A stretch of DNA of 64,000 nt from Progne subis subis. Lineage: Eukaryota; Chordata; Aves; Passeriformes; Hirundinidae. How positions within the stretch are numbered: the stretch's first letter is position 1; the number at the start of each line of letters is the position of its first letter. The stretch lies in contig JAKJHU010000005.1 in NCBI GenBank assembly GCA_022316685.1, positions 16,780,707-16,844,706 of the forward strand. Reading direction: 5' to 3'. The notes beneath the pieces are model-generated. The model worked only from the letters and a program-made list of their open reading frames with translations, was not told where the DNA came from and did no database searches. Of the stretch, positions 1-13,300 are shown piece after piece. A program made the translations under genes and the position numbers.

Positions 1-1025
1 ATTGAAACACATGTTGACATGTTTCTTTAAAATACTCCCACTGTGTCAATAAATCAAATTATCAATTGTCTGCTGTTTTTCATTAATGAATATCATTATG
101 TTATTCATAAATGCATTTAGCAACATTTGTAGTGGAGTAATTCATCTCAACACTCTTTTACTGGGAGACATTTTTGTATTAGCATAATCTGGGAATCTCT
201 ACTGTCTTGTCTTACATGTTCTCAGTAATAATCTGTGTACAGCACAGTGTTAGAGAGTTTCTGTCTACAGAAAGGGTGACTTTATTTTGGATGTCACTAC
301 TAATTTTGTGCTCTAATCTCAAGTTTAACTATTTAAAAATAGACACTTTTTTTTTTAATCACCAGGCATTTGGAAACCATTGCAAATACAGGTAAATATC
401 AAGACAAAATTCTTCTGTGTATAGTATTTCTTTTACCTCTCCATGTTCAGAATGTTTTAAGGTTTCTGAAGGGTACAACAATATAGCTACTTCACTTCAC
501 TTCACTTCACTTCACTTCACTTCACTTCACTTCACTTCACTTCACTTCACTTCAGTGTTATTAGCATAATGAATTAACCCAAGTGGAAAACACAGGTGAT
601 GATCATTTGCACTATATACAAACCTTTTTTGTGTCCGAGTATGTTTCCATGCGAATTAGTAGGTGAGAAAAAGAAATTCAGAACATTTCAGGACATGCTT
701 GTGTTAGAGAACCATAACCTCTCTGATAAACAGAAGAGGAAAAAACACACACACTCCTCTCAAACTGTTTCATTTTTCAACTCCATTGTATATTTTATAT
801 AAAATTTACAGTTCTGGTGTCTGTGTAGTATAAAATATGTTCCTTTTGCATTTTTTTAAATCATTACTACTACTATTATATATATAATATCACATATAAT
901 ATGCAATGTATTTTTACAGTAATATCATATATTAGTTTTTACATAATAAAATATATATTCTGTATTTTGAAAGCCTGGCTCAACAATGACAATTTAATTC
1001 ACCTTAGATAATTTTATGTATAATT
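1..1025. other. ENPP3 downstream flank, AT-rich
   Basis: No gene is seen beyond the probable poly(A) signal. The stretch holds a pentanucleotide microsatellite (489-554) and TA-rich sequence around 870-960. Short ORFs here show no recognisable protein. Confidence 0.6.
489..554. repeat. (ACTTC)n microsatellite, about 13 perfect copies
   Basis: Uninterrupted pentanucleotide repeat of 66 bp directly visible in the sequence. It is likely length-polymorphic. Confidence 0.98.
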
Positions 1026-1031
1026 TTTATT
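1026..1031 (-). terminator. candidate ENPP3 polyadenylation signal AATAAA
   Basis: On the minus strand an AATAAA lies about 135 nt beyond the ENPP3 stop codon. It is the first such hexamer downstream; another is at 286-281. Which one is used cannot be told from sequence. Confidence 0.5.
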
Positions 1032-1164
1032 CAAATTCTATTGGCACAAAACACTTGACTGAAAAACACAAATTTGAAAAATACTCCCACATACTCAAGC
1101 AAGGAAGTAAGTGAAATAACTTAATTTTCTTTCTTCCAAGCACTGACCCCTTTATCAAAGATAA

Positions 1165-1338
1165 TCAGTTACTTTCAGCCTCAAATATTGGCAAAAATGT
1201 CTTTAGCCTCAAGATCTCGGAGATGGATTCATTTCTTTCTTGGTAAAAGTCAAGCCCAGTTAGCAACTCCACATCCCGAACTCGTGCAGCATGAGCCTGA
1301 ACTCTCTCTTCAACCCATTCGGAAGGTGTCTTATTTTC
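1165..1338 (-). CDS. ENPP3: ENPP3 exon 25 (last coding exon, stop TGA)
   Basis: 174 nt including the TGA at 1167-1165. Encodes [20 protein letters not shown], then [13 protein letters not shown], and ends [10 protein letters not shown]. The [12 protein letters not shown] motif is conserved at the C-terminus of ENPP1 and ENPP3. Confidence 0.95.
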   Translation of the reverse strand, partial: ENKTPSEWVEERVQAHAARVRDVELLTGLDFYQERNESISEILRLKTFLPIFEAESN

Positions 1339-4300
1339 CTGTCAAAACAAACAAGAACAATCTTCAAACACATAAAAGGCCCTCTGTTATTTGGTGGCAG
1401 TGTTAGGCAATTACCAATGTTTGACCTGGTTTGACAGACTAAAGGCTGCCAGTTGGTAAAACTTCCTTCAGGCTTTCCTAGGCATATTTACAGCCTTGCT
1501 TTTAGGGATCTCATTTAAACAGAATCAGGTGGATGTCTCTTCTACCCACCTCTCCACTTCCAAAGTGACAGAGGAGAAGAATTATGCTGAAATGGCAATT
1601 GCGACTTGTAACTACAAAATGCACGAGTCACATTTCAAACACACACTTAACGATAGTTTTAGTTACAGTACAAATTAACTGCACTGCTCAGGTCAGTCAA
1701 GTAATAGGCACCTGACAACTCACAAAAAGTCCTTACAGCAGCTCAGTCTTGATTGCTGGACAGCAACAATACTTGCTGGTTAGACAGGGAAAACAATGAA
1801 ATTGTAACCACTTATCAATCAAAAATGTTATTTTCTGTCCTTTTACTACAAAGGGGTTTTTTGCAAATAGATGGTAATTTGCTTTTTCATTAACAATGAA
1901 AACAACACTTGCTTCAGATGCAAATGATCCATTAAATTCATGTTACTGCCAAACATTATGACTATAAAGTGTGAAGATATTTGGGGTTTATTGCTAAACT
2001 TTAGAAATTACCGTCAATTTCTAAAGTATAATGACTAATTCATTCCAATAATTAATGACTAATTCATTCTAATAATTAGTCAACCCTCAATAACTAAAAA
2101 GATCTCCCTGGGAAGTCGTGGATTATCCACGCTACGAATGCGGAGACACAGAATTCGTTTCCAAGTAGGGCAAGCTTGCACCTGTCTGGAGTTATGAGTT
2201 CAAAGTTATAAATAAAAACTGTCTGTGAGGACCAATTCAAGTCTGTGTAGCAACTTGTGCAGTATATATACACTAAGTTTAGGAACCTTCTGCTACCCGG
2301 AGTTTGTGGAATAGACATTCAGCTGCCTCAACAATACATATTACACTCATATAATGTATTTTGTTTGCTACAAGCTGTTAAGATTTACACTGTTAGTGGT
2401 AAACAGAGATTTTATTTCATTCAAGTATGAATTTTAACTTCAGGGACCATCCATCCAAATGCCTGCTATCTAATTAATCATAGAGATGGAAAAAGCAAGC
2501 GAAGGAATTTTCTAGCAACTGAAGGGAATAAAACTTAAAGTCCTCTGATACCTCTGGAGTAAGTTTATCCTGCAGTCTTCCATAAAGATATCTCATCTCC
2601 CTGTTGCCTGTGCTGCTGTTCTCAGCCCTTCTCAGGTGACAGCATTTCCTAGTCCTCTTATCTTACCTTCCTTTCCTCTTCCTTGCTTCCTATCAGCTCA
2701 TTAGTTTCCAGCTACCTCTCCTGGAGCTCCTTGCCCCTCTGGTGATTTAACTCTCAGCTCATTCCCAGCTCATGAGGAATGAGTTAATTTCACAGACTGA
2801 TCAAGATTCTCTGGATGACTAGATTCCAATGGGAATTAGTTCACAAAGTTCATTGGCACACAGGAACGTAGAACTATACTTACAGCACAGCTTTCAGTGT
2901 TGTCAGGTCGATGAGGAATGATAAAAGACAAAGCATTCAAGGGCCCTAAACAGTTCAGTGGAGTATAGGATGTGTTGTTGCAGCTTGTGAGAACCACATA
3001 GTAATGGGTTGGGACAGGGATTTTTGTATTGTTTACATACCTACAAAACAAACATAATTAAGGCATTTACTGAGATATCAGGTATTAACACCACCGATGC
3101 AATTAGAAATTTATAGAATTTATCTCAGCATTTATCTTTCAACACTATATGACTTAAATTTCTTTTAGAATTGAAAAAAATACCTTATGGGATAGACAGC
3201 TTCACCATTTATTTCATGAACAGCCAAACATACATGGATTACTCTGTGTGCTATAAGAAGTCCCACTGAAACAGGACTGCTTAACATGGTCAATACTCCA
3301 TTTTGCCAAAGCCAGAGGTCTCTTCCTCTGAAAGAGTCAGAGTAGAGCTTCATATTTGCCCTTCATTTTACTAAGAATTTCAACTGTGTGAATGGGAGGA
3401 GAGTGATGAGAAAATTAACTTCTGACTCCTTGCCATTGAGAAATGCCAGAACAGTGATTTGTGGCTGTGTGCTGTGGAAACCAGTTTAGGATACTCAGTT
3501 GAAAATGTCTTTGCTGCCCTCATCTTATTATTCTGCAAACAAGATCACTCTTGTGCATAAGAAGTAAATGTTTCCCAAGCTTTTTTGATCAGTATTGAAC
3601 AAAATACTATCACTGAAATTATTATACTGCTCTGTATGACTGCCTAACCATGCTGACTAAAACATGCTCATTCCAAACTGGAGGCAGCATTATGTGGTCA
3701 GCTGGGTACTACAGCATTCTGCTTGGAAGGAAGTTGTAATCTCTCCTCCCTTCCACCATCCTACTACGTGGCAGGGTGATTTTCCCATTCCCACACCATT
3801 TTTAACAGATGTGGTCAAGTCTAGCCTGAATAAAACATCTCCAGTAACAGATTCAGCTGTGCTGATTTGCCAGCACCTTTCTACTCCATAAATGCTCTTA
3901 CTCTCACAAGGTATTTTCCCTAATCTAAGCTGTTCTAATTCTGTTTTTATTTCCTTCTATCCTTATTCACAGACATAAATGATTGGTCTTTTTAATTTAT
4001 GTGTAAACATGTCAGATGCTGCAGTGAGCTGTGTAAGCCATAGTTATGCAAAGGTACCTCTCAGGAATGTTACATTTTGCATTTCCAGTGACATTATCAG
4101 TGAAGGCAAACACACAAATCTGACCTTTGATGAAATACATCAGTTTGAGACAATAGAAAGAAACAACAAACAATAAGTGAGCACAACATGAAAGTGAGAA
4201 AATTATGCTTAAGCCCGTCTTCTGCACGTTTAAATGTCATATATTCTCCCAGCATTTCTGATGCAGAGGCCCAAAATCTAAAATCTAGGCATAACCTTGG

Positions 4301-7300
4301 GAAACTAATTACTAGACTGTACCTGTGCATGTGTGTAGAGATACACATGTAACTGCACAGCTTTTTTACTCTTTACTTGAACTTCAACTTCTACGGTACT
4401 GCAACTGCTTGCAAGAGCATTTCCTGTTGTATGAGTAATAGTGGATGCAGAATTATAAAGAGAATACTGCATTCTCCATTCTCCATGTTTCTTGGTCTTT
4501 TTAAATAATGTTTTGTTAATGTGGAAGTACAGTGGAAGTCATACAGAGTTTGACTTCTGACTTTTCCATGTACTTACTGCTTAATTTCATCGTGTCTATC
4601 AAAATGGCCATCATAATTGTAATCGAACACTGGTCCACTGATAACATTCACCCCATTCCTTTCTCTAGCATACTTCTGAAGAAGCACATCATGGAAATAG
4701 TCCCAGATCTCTGTCATAAAAAGAAAATAAAAGCAAAATTAATATCACTTTAAAGTAATTTCACCACTGAAGAGAAATAGTGGTTTAGTGTTTTCACTGT
4801 AGATTAATAAAAAACAGCTCAGAACTAAACTGCCCAGAAAAATCAACTCTGTTACACAAAATTTGGATTTCATCAGAAGAGACACACTCCCACTTGCCAT
4901 TGAAAGAGGTGCTATAATGCTATTATAGTCCTGCAAGGCAAATTGCACTACTGGAGTGTATAACAATTTGATCTAAAGCTGAAGATCAAATTTTCAGCTG
5001 TAGGTCATTAATTTCTGGCTGATCTGCCTGTACCTACAGTGTGACAAGTAGTAGGTACTGACATAATGGTTTTGTGAGAAGAATACTCACCACCTGAATG
5101 TTAGTTTAACTGTACAGAACTAATACCAAACATCACTAGATAACTTGGCTTATTTCACAGATGTCATTTGAGAAGATACAATTTGTAGGATACATGGTAG
5201 TGAGATTATTTAAATATTTACAACTGGCATGGGAAAAAAACCTGATGGGTTTGGGGTATTGAGGGCATCACCTATTGATTTACCTGTTGTTTATACTCTA
5301 TAGAAACTTTTTGTTTTCCTTGAAAAATTGGATTTTTCACAGTCTGTGATTTACTTGGAAGATTAAAAACACTTAGATCTTCTGGAGATCTGTTTTTTTT
5401 AATATGAGTGAATGAATAAATGAGGTCTGAATGTATTAGAAAGGTAGTTACATAATGGAGTTTTTCCCAATTTTTTCCTTACATAATTCCTCTTTTTATG
5501 CACTTTCTAAGAAAATGAGATTAGGCCTAAGAGTAAAATGAGATCATAAGCAGTTATAGAAAATTTCTTATCAATGTTTACTAACAAATGTGAGTCAGGT
5601 TGAATCGGAAGAGTTTACCACACTTGCATAATAAAAATATCTATTATAGAAATAGCATTGCAAGATTAATATCGTTGAGGTCTTCAGATTTTGGAAAAAA
5701 GTGCCATTTCCATTCACCTTGATCAATTTCCCAAGGGTAATTTTTGTGAGAGTTTCAAAGCTAGCATTTCATGTTAGGACAGCACAGAGGAGATAAAGAG
5801 GAAATTCAAAAGCAAAAAGGTAAGCAGAGATAAGCAGAAATCAGATGGGACTATACAAAGAAAAACATCCCCATATTATTGTGTCATTAATTTTCAAACA
5901 TATACTTTTAAAAACTTTTAAGTATATTTTCACAACATCTGGATATACAGCACACCATGCATTAATGTTTTAAATTTTTGTGATAGCTTTATCAAACCCA
6001 GAACAATACTTTTAGAAAATTAATCATAATTAATCAAAACTTTGCAACCTACCTTTGAAAGCTCTATACATTGGAACAATATTGCTGGTGAGAAGGGCAT
6101 CATATTGTTCAAGATCAGATGAATTATAGTCTATATAAAAAGACCAAAATGTAAGTGAATGGAATACTATACAAAGACCAATTGATTCATATGTCACTAT
6201 AAACTGTAGGTACATGTAATTCAATCACATTTTTCATTTGAGCATGAGTGCATGATCTTACTGCAAACATATCTCCAAATTTGTTGAAGAAACCCACTCA
6301 ATAAATAATAATTATCAAATTTGAAAATAGGAAATGAGTATTTATGCAGAGGAAGAGGAATAGCCTTTCCTTCCAACCCTTTACATCATTCCAACCAGTT
6401 TTCATCACATTCAAGTTGTTCCATTTTTTTAAAAAAAACCCTTAAGTGTTCTTAACCAAAAATATTCAGATACAAGTAGCAGCTGTCCTGCTTTTGGTCA
6501 GTCTGTGAACACTGGAAACCTTTTTCTGCCCAACATGCTGATCCAAAGAAGTTTGTTTTGGTCTTTGGGTGTATGTTTAAACATAAACCCACATCCAGCT
6601 GATTAAGACTTTCTAAGGTCTCTCTATAAAAAGAACTATGCTCACTGGGAGGATAGAGGAAACTGTGGGTCAAGTTCAGCTCTTCTGGGTAGTCGGAACA
6701 ATTTTGGCTCCAAGCAACAGGGATTCTAACATCAGGCCGCAGACAGTCTGAAACAGTGGGAGGAAGAGATGTGTTTTCCTGTGAAAAGGAAAAAAAAGTC
6801 TTACACCCACGGCTGTGGCTAAGCCAATGCTTTGCATGGCTTTAACTTTCTAGAATGGATTTCATTGAATCTTCTCCTATTTTCATAGTGAATCAAGTCA
6901 ATGCAAGTAATGGACGCTAATGTTTTCTGGGTAGTGTTTTTCTTCTACTTCTGTTTTTAGGTAATTCGGGGAAATCCGTATACACCAAGTAAAACTGTAG
7001 CTGCAAAATAAGGTTACACCTCTAGGCAAAACCAGATTTCACATTTGACTCATTTGTCACTTTTACATATTTCTGGAAACACAAACTCAATGTCACATCC
7101 TCCTGGAAAGCAGCTAGAATATAAAAATGACACTGTCACCTCATCTAGGCATCTTATGGTCTCCGTAAGAATTTGTGCTGCTGAAGAGTTGCAGATAAAG
7201 AAATTTGTGGTAAATTTAGTATATTTTACTGGCTTTACTAACTTCACCAAAACATGTTAACATGCTAAGATCTGGTCAGAAGTGATTCTGATTACTATAA

Positions 7301-10300
7301 CTCTTTCTATAACCTTCACTTTTTTTTTTTTTCTATACCCTTTACTACACATTTTTCATAATTTTACAACAACATTAAATCATCCGAAAATGCTTTTTTG
7401 TGTTTAACTCTTTTTTTATCCTCATTTACATTTATTTTCATTTTGTTAAGACTGCAATATATTATGCATTATACCTTTATAAACAGAAGTTAAACATCTA
7501 ATTTGATTTTCAGTACATTGTTTGTTTTGATCAATTAGAACCAAGCAAAAATAAAGAACTGGGATGTTCTTCTTGTGCCTCTATGTACTCCTTGACTTAA
7601 TTTCTTTAGTTACTTCTATCAGAATTCAAGTAGATGCCATATTATAGTCAGGTCATATATTAATGGAGAACATATATACCACATGGAATGAAACATAAAA
7701 GAAAAAAGCCTTCCTTTGACTCCTGACCAGATCATGTGTCAAAAAAAACCCCCAAGCCATTCATCACCAATTTGGCTCCTTCTATTTCATGTCAAAGAAC
7801 CATAATCTCTCCTGAAGAAAGTAGTTAAACTTAAAAATTGGCTGTGCCTATGACATCATGAATTGTCCTTTTTGACGCAGGTTATTGCTTTTTGATGCCA
7901 GCAATAACATCAAGAAGCATGGGTCATTTGCATTACATGACAGAATTCAAGAATCTGCTGTGGTCTCTGATGTCAAGTTCAGCCCCCTTCAGGAGTGCTT
8001 GTCTTTCTGCAAGAAAATGTGCTTTCCTCCCTGGCAGATGAGTTTAAAACCTTGAGAAAACAAATGTCCTCCAATCTAAAATTTTCCTTATTCCTGAGAA
8101 TATTAAGTAACCAAAATGCTGAGATCTTTTATTTAAGATTTTTAACAGGTATATTTTAGTCATCCAGTTTCAAAACTTCCACATCACACAAAACCAGCAA
8201 AATCCCAGCTTGCATTACCTAGTTTAATATTTAAGCCCTTCTTTATAGATACGTAATGGTGAGATACTCCCCATCTTACAAATAGTGTAAAGCACTGCAC
8301 AGGCTGCATCCAAACATAATTAACCCAGGGTGCAATAAAAAATTCTGTAGAAAGTGCAACTTTCTGTCAATCCTAAGTATTGCAGCCAAATCTTAAAATC
8401 AAAGGCATTAGCTCTAACCCTCTGTCCTTCCACAGGTGTCATAATTTACAGAGCCTATTTCTCTTGATTAGCTCATGTAATAAAATTCATGATGTCACTT
8501 ACTGTGCAAGGTAAGTCTGTGTGTGAGCTCTTGCACTCAGAGCCTTTCACTGTTGTGTCTCTGACAGAGATGGAATTTATTTTTTCCTATTCTTTCTACA
8601 GAAAGCATGCATCATTATATTAGAATCTGCTGTGACCTATATCATCCAATACTTCAGTCTCAGTCATTCACTGCTTCCTACATTGTTGCATAAACTGCCA
8701 TAAGAAACTCCTGCAAAATATGTATTTCTCTTAATTTAGATATTAAGTTGAGTGAGAACTTGCTTTATACACTTCCAGTATCTGAAGGGGACCTACAAGA
8801 AAGCCAAAGAGGGACCGACCCCTTGTCAAGAACTGTTGTGATAAGCCAAGGAGTAATGGGTGAAAATTGAAAGAGGATAAATTTAGTTTAGATATTAGGA
8901 AGAAATTCTTTATATGAGGGTGATGAGACACTGAACAGTTTGCCCAGGGAGGTTGTGGATGCCCCAACCGTGGCAATGTTCAAGACCAGGTTGGATAAGA
9001 CCTTGAGCAATCTGGTCTAGTGGTCTAGCATCCCTGCCCATGGCAGGGCTGGGTTGGGATTAAATTATCTTTGAGGTCCATTCCAACCTCTTAACCTTCA
9101 ATGATTCTATGATTCTTTGCTAACTGAGAATTTGTTTTTCAACAAAGGAAAATGTCTGAAAAGTTATTTGGGTTTTTGAGCTGTTTTTAAGCTCAATATT
9201 AAGAAGACTGCAGCTCTGCTGGGACTTTTGAATCTTTTTAAAGCAAAATCGCACAAAAAATTTGCCCATAATTAACTAGTTTTCATTTGGGTAATGCACT
9301 TTCATAGTAAAGTTTAAGGGCAGATCTTCAAATATGAAGTATAAACAGTCTTTGTTGAAATGGACATTTGTTTAAATGACTTTTAGCCTTCTTAGGATTG
9401 GATTAATGATCTTTCAACCAAGGCAGTGAAGAATCAGTAGCAAGTATGGAGTGAAATTTTCTGAAATACTGATTTTAGCAGCATTTGATTTAAATAATTT
9501 CCTTATATTTGTACTGATGAAATAAGAAATCACACCGACACCAATAACAGTCCTCTTCAAACAGAAAAACCAACACAGAAACTATTTCCACAAGGCAGCT
9601 TGGAAAAAGGGTCAAATTATAAGGACAAGTAAGCCTATGAATGTCCATTAGTTTACTGACCCTGAAAACTCAAACACTTTATTCTGGGTCCACATACCCC
9701 TGAATATTCAGAAGTTCATTCAACTATAATTACATTTTTCAGAAATTATGTAACAGAGAACAAGGAACATACTCAAATATGTATTAGTGCAAACTGCCTT
9801 GTGGAGTTGCATAAAGGGCATTTAATAGGGAAAAAATCACGGTACTCATAGGAAAGCTTAAAACCTCTGATTTGGGAAGCCACAGCCTGCTTTTCCACAG
9901 GAACTAACAAGCAAGATGGAGAATTATCTTGACAGCATATCCCTTTTACAGAACAGGCTTAACAGTACCAGCTCACCAGCAGCTCTGCTCTCCTGTATCT
10001 TTCGTGTCCCTAACAAATGGTCATTCCCATTTTTCAAAGCAACATTTTAAGATAGCTGAAATTTAAATGATATCAAAGACACTTTTTCAGACACAAGAGG
10101 CCAAGTCAGATGACATCCACCAGCCCTTAAACAGGGTTCCTGATGAATGGACCTCATTTTTAATCCATTAGCTCACATATTTAAGAGTAATACAGATATT
10201 TGATAACCTACAGGCTTATTCACAGTGTATGCAGTCCACAGTGGCATCCAGATATCATAGCAGTATCCACTCACATACTGATGATGGGAAAGGAGGCAGT

Positions 10301-13300
10301 AGACATTTTCCTTCTGAAGAACTTTGGGTCTCCCATATGGCAAATGAGATGAGCTTGCCTCCTTTACTAAAATTTAAATAATAATTATTGATTTATTCTT
10401 CTACAACATTTTGAATGTCACAAGGGGTTAAGAGAGCAGACAAAAATTGTTAATTAAAACTTTAGCAAATACAAATGGATCCAAGAGTAAACCTGGTCAT
10501 GCGGTTCTTTAGGCTTATAAGTACAATAAAAATGTAGAAAATAGCTTTCATATTATGTTAAATGTACAAAAGTCAATATAATATATCAGCTTTGCAAATG
10601 CTTGTTTCTTTGAAATTTCCTAACAATGCAAATATTTTGAATTTATCTTGTCAGTGGAGTAAAATTTACATCTTACTTGACTAAAAGGCATTACAAAATT
10701 TCCAGAAACCCCATTAAAAAAAAGCAGAAAGAAGCATCTATGGGAATTTTTGATCAGAGAAAGGTAAAGTTATGGATACAGGGATATGAATATGGATATT
10801 GATAACATAGGGATATGGATAACAGTGTCAGAACAAGAGTTATGTCACACAGCCTAACAGTGCTCAGATTTTATTGAAGACCATTGAAATCTGTATGGTT
10901 TTTTCCAAAATTTTAGGGGCTTCAGATCCTATTCCTATATATAAATGTTGCTAAAACAGATTTTTTTTTAAGAAATGTAAAGGAATAATTTTAAAAATGT
11001 GCTTCTGACCTGATTTTCCTACTTCACTCTCAATTATAATTAACACTGCAAAAATTCCCACTGAAACCAGTGACATAAAATATAAACCAGGTGTAGATTT
11101 AAAAATACCACTGCCCTTTTTATTTTTCACTACTTACTTTCTTCTGTGGTGAGATTTAACCTCTTGTTTAGTAGCTCTTCTGTCTTATTTGGAGTCTGTA
11201 AAAAATAAGAGAATCACTCAAAATGAATCTATTTTTTAGAAAAAAATTACAAAAGCAGAACGCACTTGACAAAGATGATTAAAAGATGCCAGAAACCCCT
11301 ACTTACTAGCACACATTTGCATCCCAGGTTATCTGCAGCAGTCATATTGGAAACTGGACATGAAGAGGGAGATGAGACTTCCTTTGGATGTGAAGGATTG
11401 TAAAAAGGTTTCTTTAAGAGGTGATTCAAGCTGCCATGTGTTCCATTGTTTTCTGCTGGTACTATATGCAGCAAATCTGTTGAAACATTTGAAAATTGTA
11501 AATGCATTTTAAGACTAAAACAGTGTTTTAAAAAGTTATTCTCTTTCCAATTCTACTCATTTCCTAGTCATTTTTAAAGGTAGAATAAATAGTTTATGCA
11601 ATTACTTAAACTATTACAGTAACTACTCCCATCAGCTTGCAGTTTTCTAGGTTTGAAGGTTCTTTGGTATCTTTCACTGCATCAAGAATTATTTAGTAAC
11701 TATGGATTTGAGTACTGTTGGTACAGTTATATACCTTGTCATAACATTCACAAGATTAGACAGTTTAATGCAAAGTATTGTTATTGCAAGTGCATCACAT
11801 TGTGAAACCTATTGCATTTTTTGTGTGATGCTTTAATCCATATTTTCTGAGGCACATGTTTCCTAACTGCACACTGCTGGGACTGCAATGGTCCATCCTA
11901 AGTAATTAGCAAGAGCAGTTAACTCTCTACCAGATTCTTATCCACAATTAGACAGGCATCAGTTTGACAGCAAACATGGTTCCCTCTGATACTTTAGTGA
12001 AATTCTGCAATCAGAAAAAAACAGAATCAGAGCAGAACAACTTCTGGAAGTCAATTTCTTGACAGTGTAGAGAAGGCCTGAGAGCATGGCTTCAGTGTTT
12101 TGGTTTTGAATTAATTCACTCAATTTTTTGCTGTGCTTCTCTTAGACCTTACAACACTGGTATCTGAAAATGATAGAACTTTATCATATAAAGTACTGGA
12201 TTGTTTCTACTCACCACACATAAGGTTGTAAACCTCAATGTTTTCAAAAGCATCCACTTCTGTTTTTTCTTTAAAGCTTGGGCCATATGCTAAGAATATA
12301 GCCTAGATTGTAATAGTAATAATTAAAAAATTGATTATCTAAAGGAATCCAAATCAAAACCAATTCAATTGCACTTCACAAAAACTGGGACAATGGAACA
12401 AAATAGTCTTTTCACAGTCATAGAAGTCAAAAATTCAGGATTGTTCTGGTAAGGAAGGCAAATTTCTGCCATTTCACATAATTTGAAGAAAAATTCAAAG
12501 CAAAAATTCATTTAGCAGGATATTTTAAACTATGTAATGAATCTGATTTGGTTTTGGTGTGTTTTTTTTCACACCTGTTGCACTCTGTCTTCTTTGGGTG
12601 ATGTAAGCGTCTATGGCCATGGTTAAAGCGAGGAGCAAAGAACTGCAGAGGCGCATTCTCAGCCGAGCAGAGACCTGCATCTGTACCATCAATGGCACAA
12701 CGCAGTGCTGGGCAGCCCTTCTGGAGCCTGCATGCTTTGTTGCAGAACACTGATACTATGTACAGTCTCACAGGAGTTTCAAGGACTGCTTTATGAGCCT
12801 CCTGAGCTGCCTGCCAGGAGATACAGGAAACATGACTAACAGGACAATGATCTGTTCTAAAATAATATTATGCATCCATAACAGAAAAGGAATTTTCAAT
12901 TTATTATAGAAAGACGGCATCTTGCTTCTTCCTTTCTTTAATAAATAAACAAACAAACAAACAAATAAATAAATAAATAAAATAAAGGCATCAGTTGTGG
13001 CACTTGTGTAAGGTTACCTATTATTCATGTTTCCATGGTAACCAGAATTTAACTTTTCTTTCCATACAAACATTCAGCATAATTATGATCACTGACATTG
13101 GGTTTTAACATAGTTGTAAAGATCTGGAAGGGTCTGATTCTTAGGCACAGAATATGGGACTTAGAGGGGTATGCTTGACCTTTGTTAAAGGTTCACATCA
13201 CAGAAGGTACATGAAAAATCAAAAGCTCAAGACCTCAAAATATTTTCACTGTAACCAGAAGTGAAAATAAGATGAAACTGCAACACAGGCTATACTAACA

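Noticed and set aside
12508..12771. 87-codon minus-strand ORF in ENPP3 intron 16
   Set aside because: No similarity recognised, no good splice borders, and the ENPP3 exons on both sides join in frame without it.
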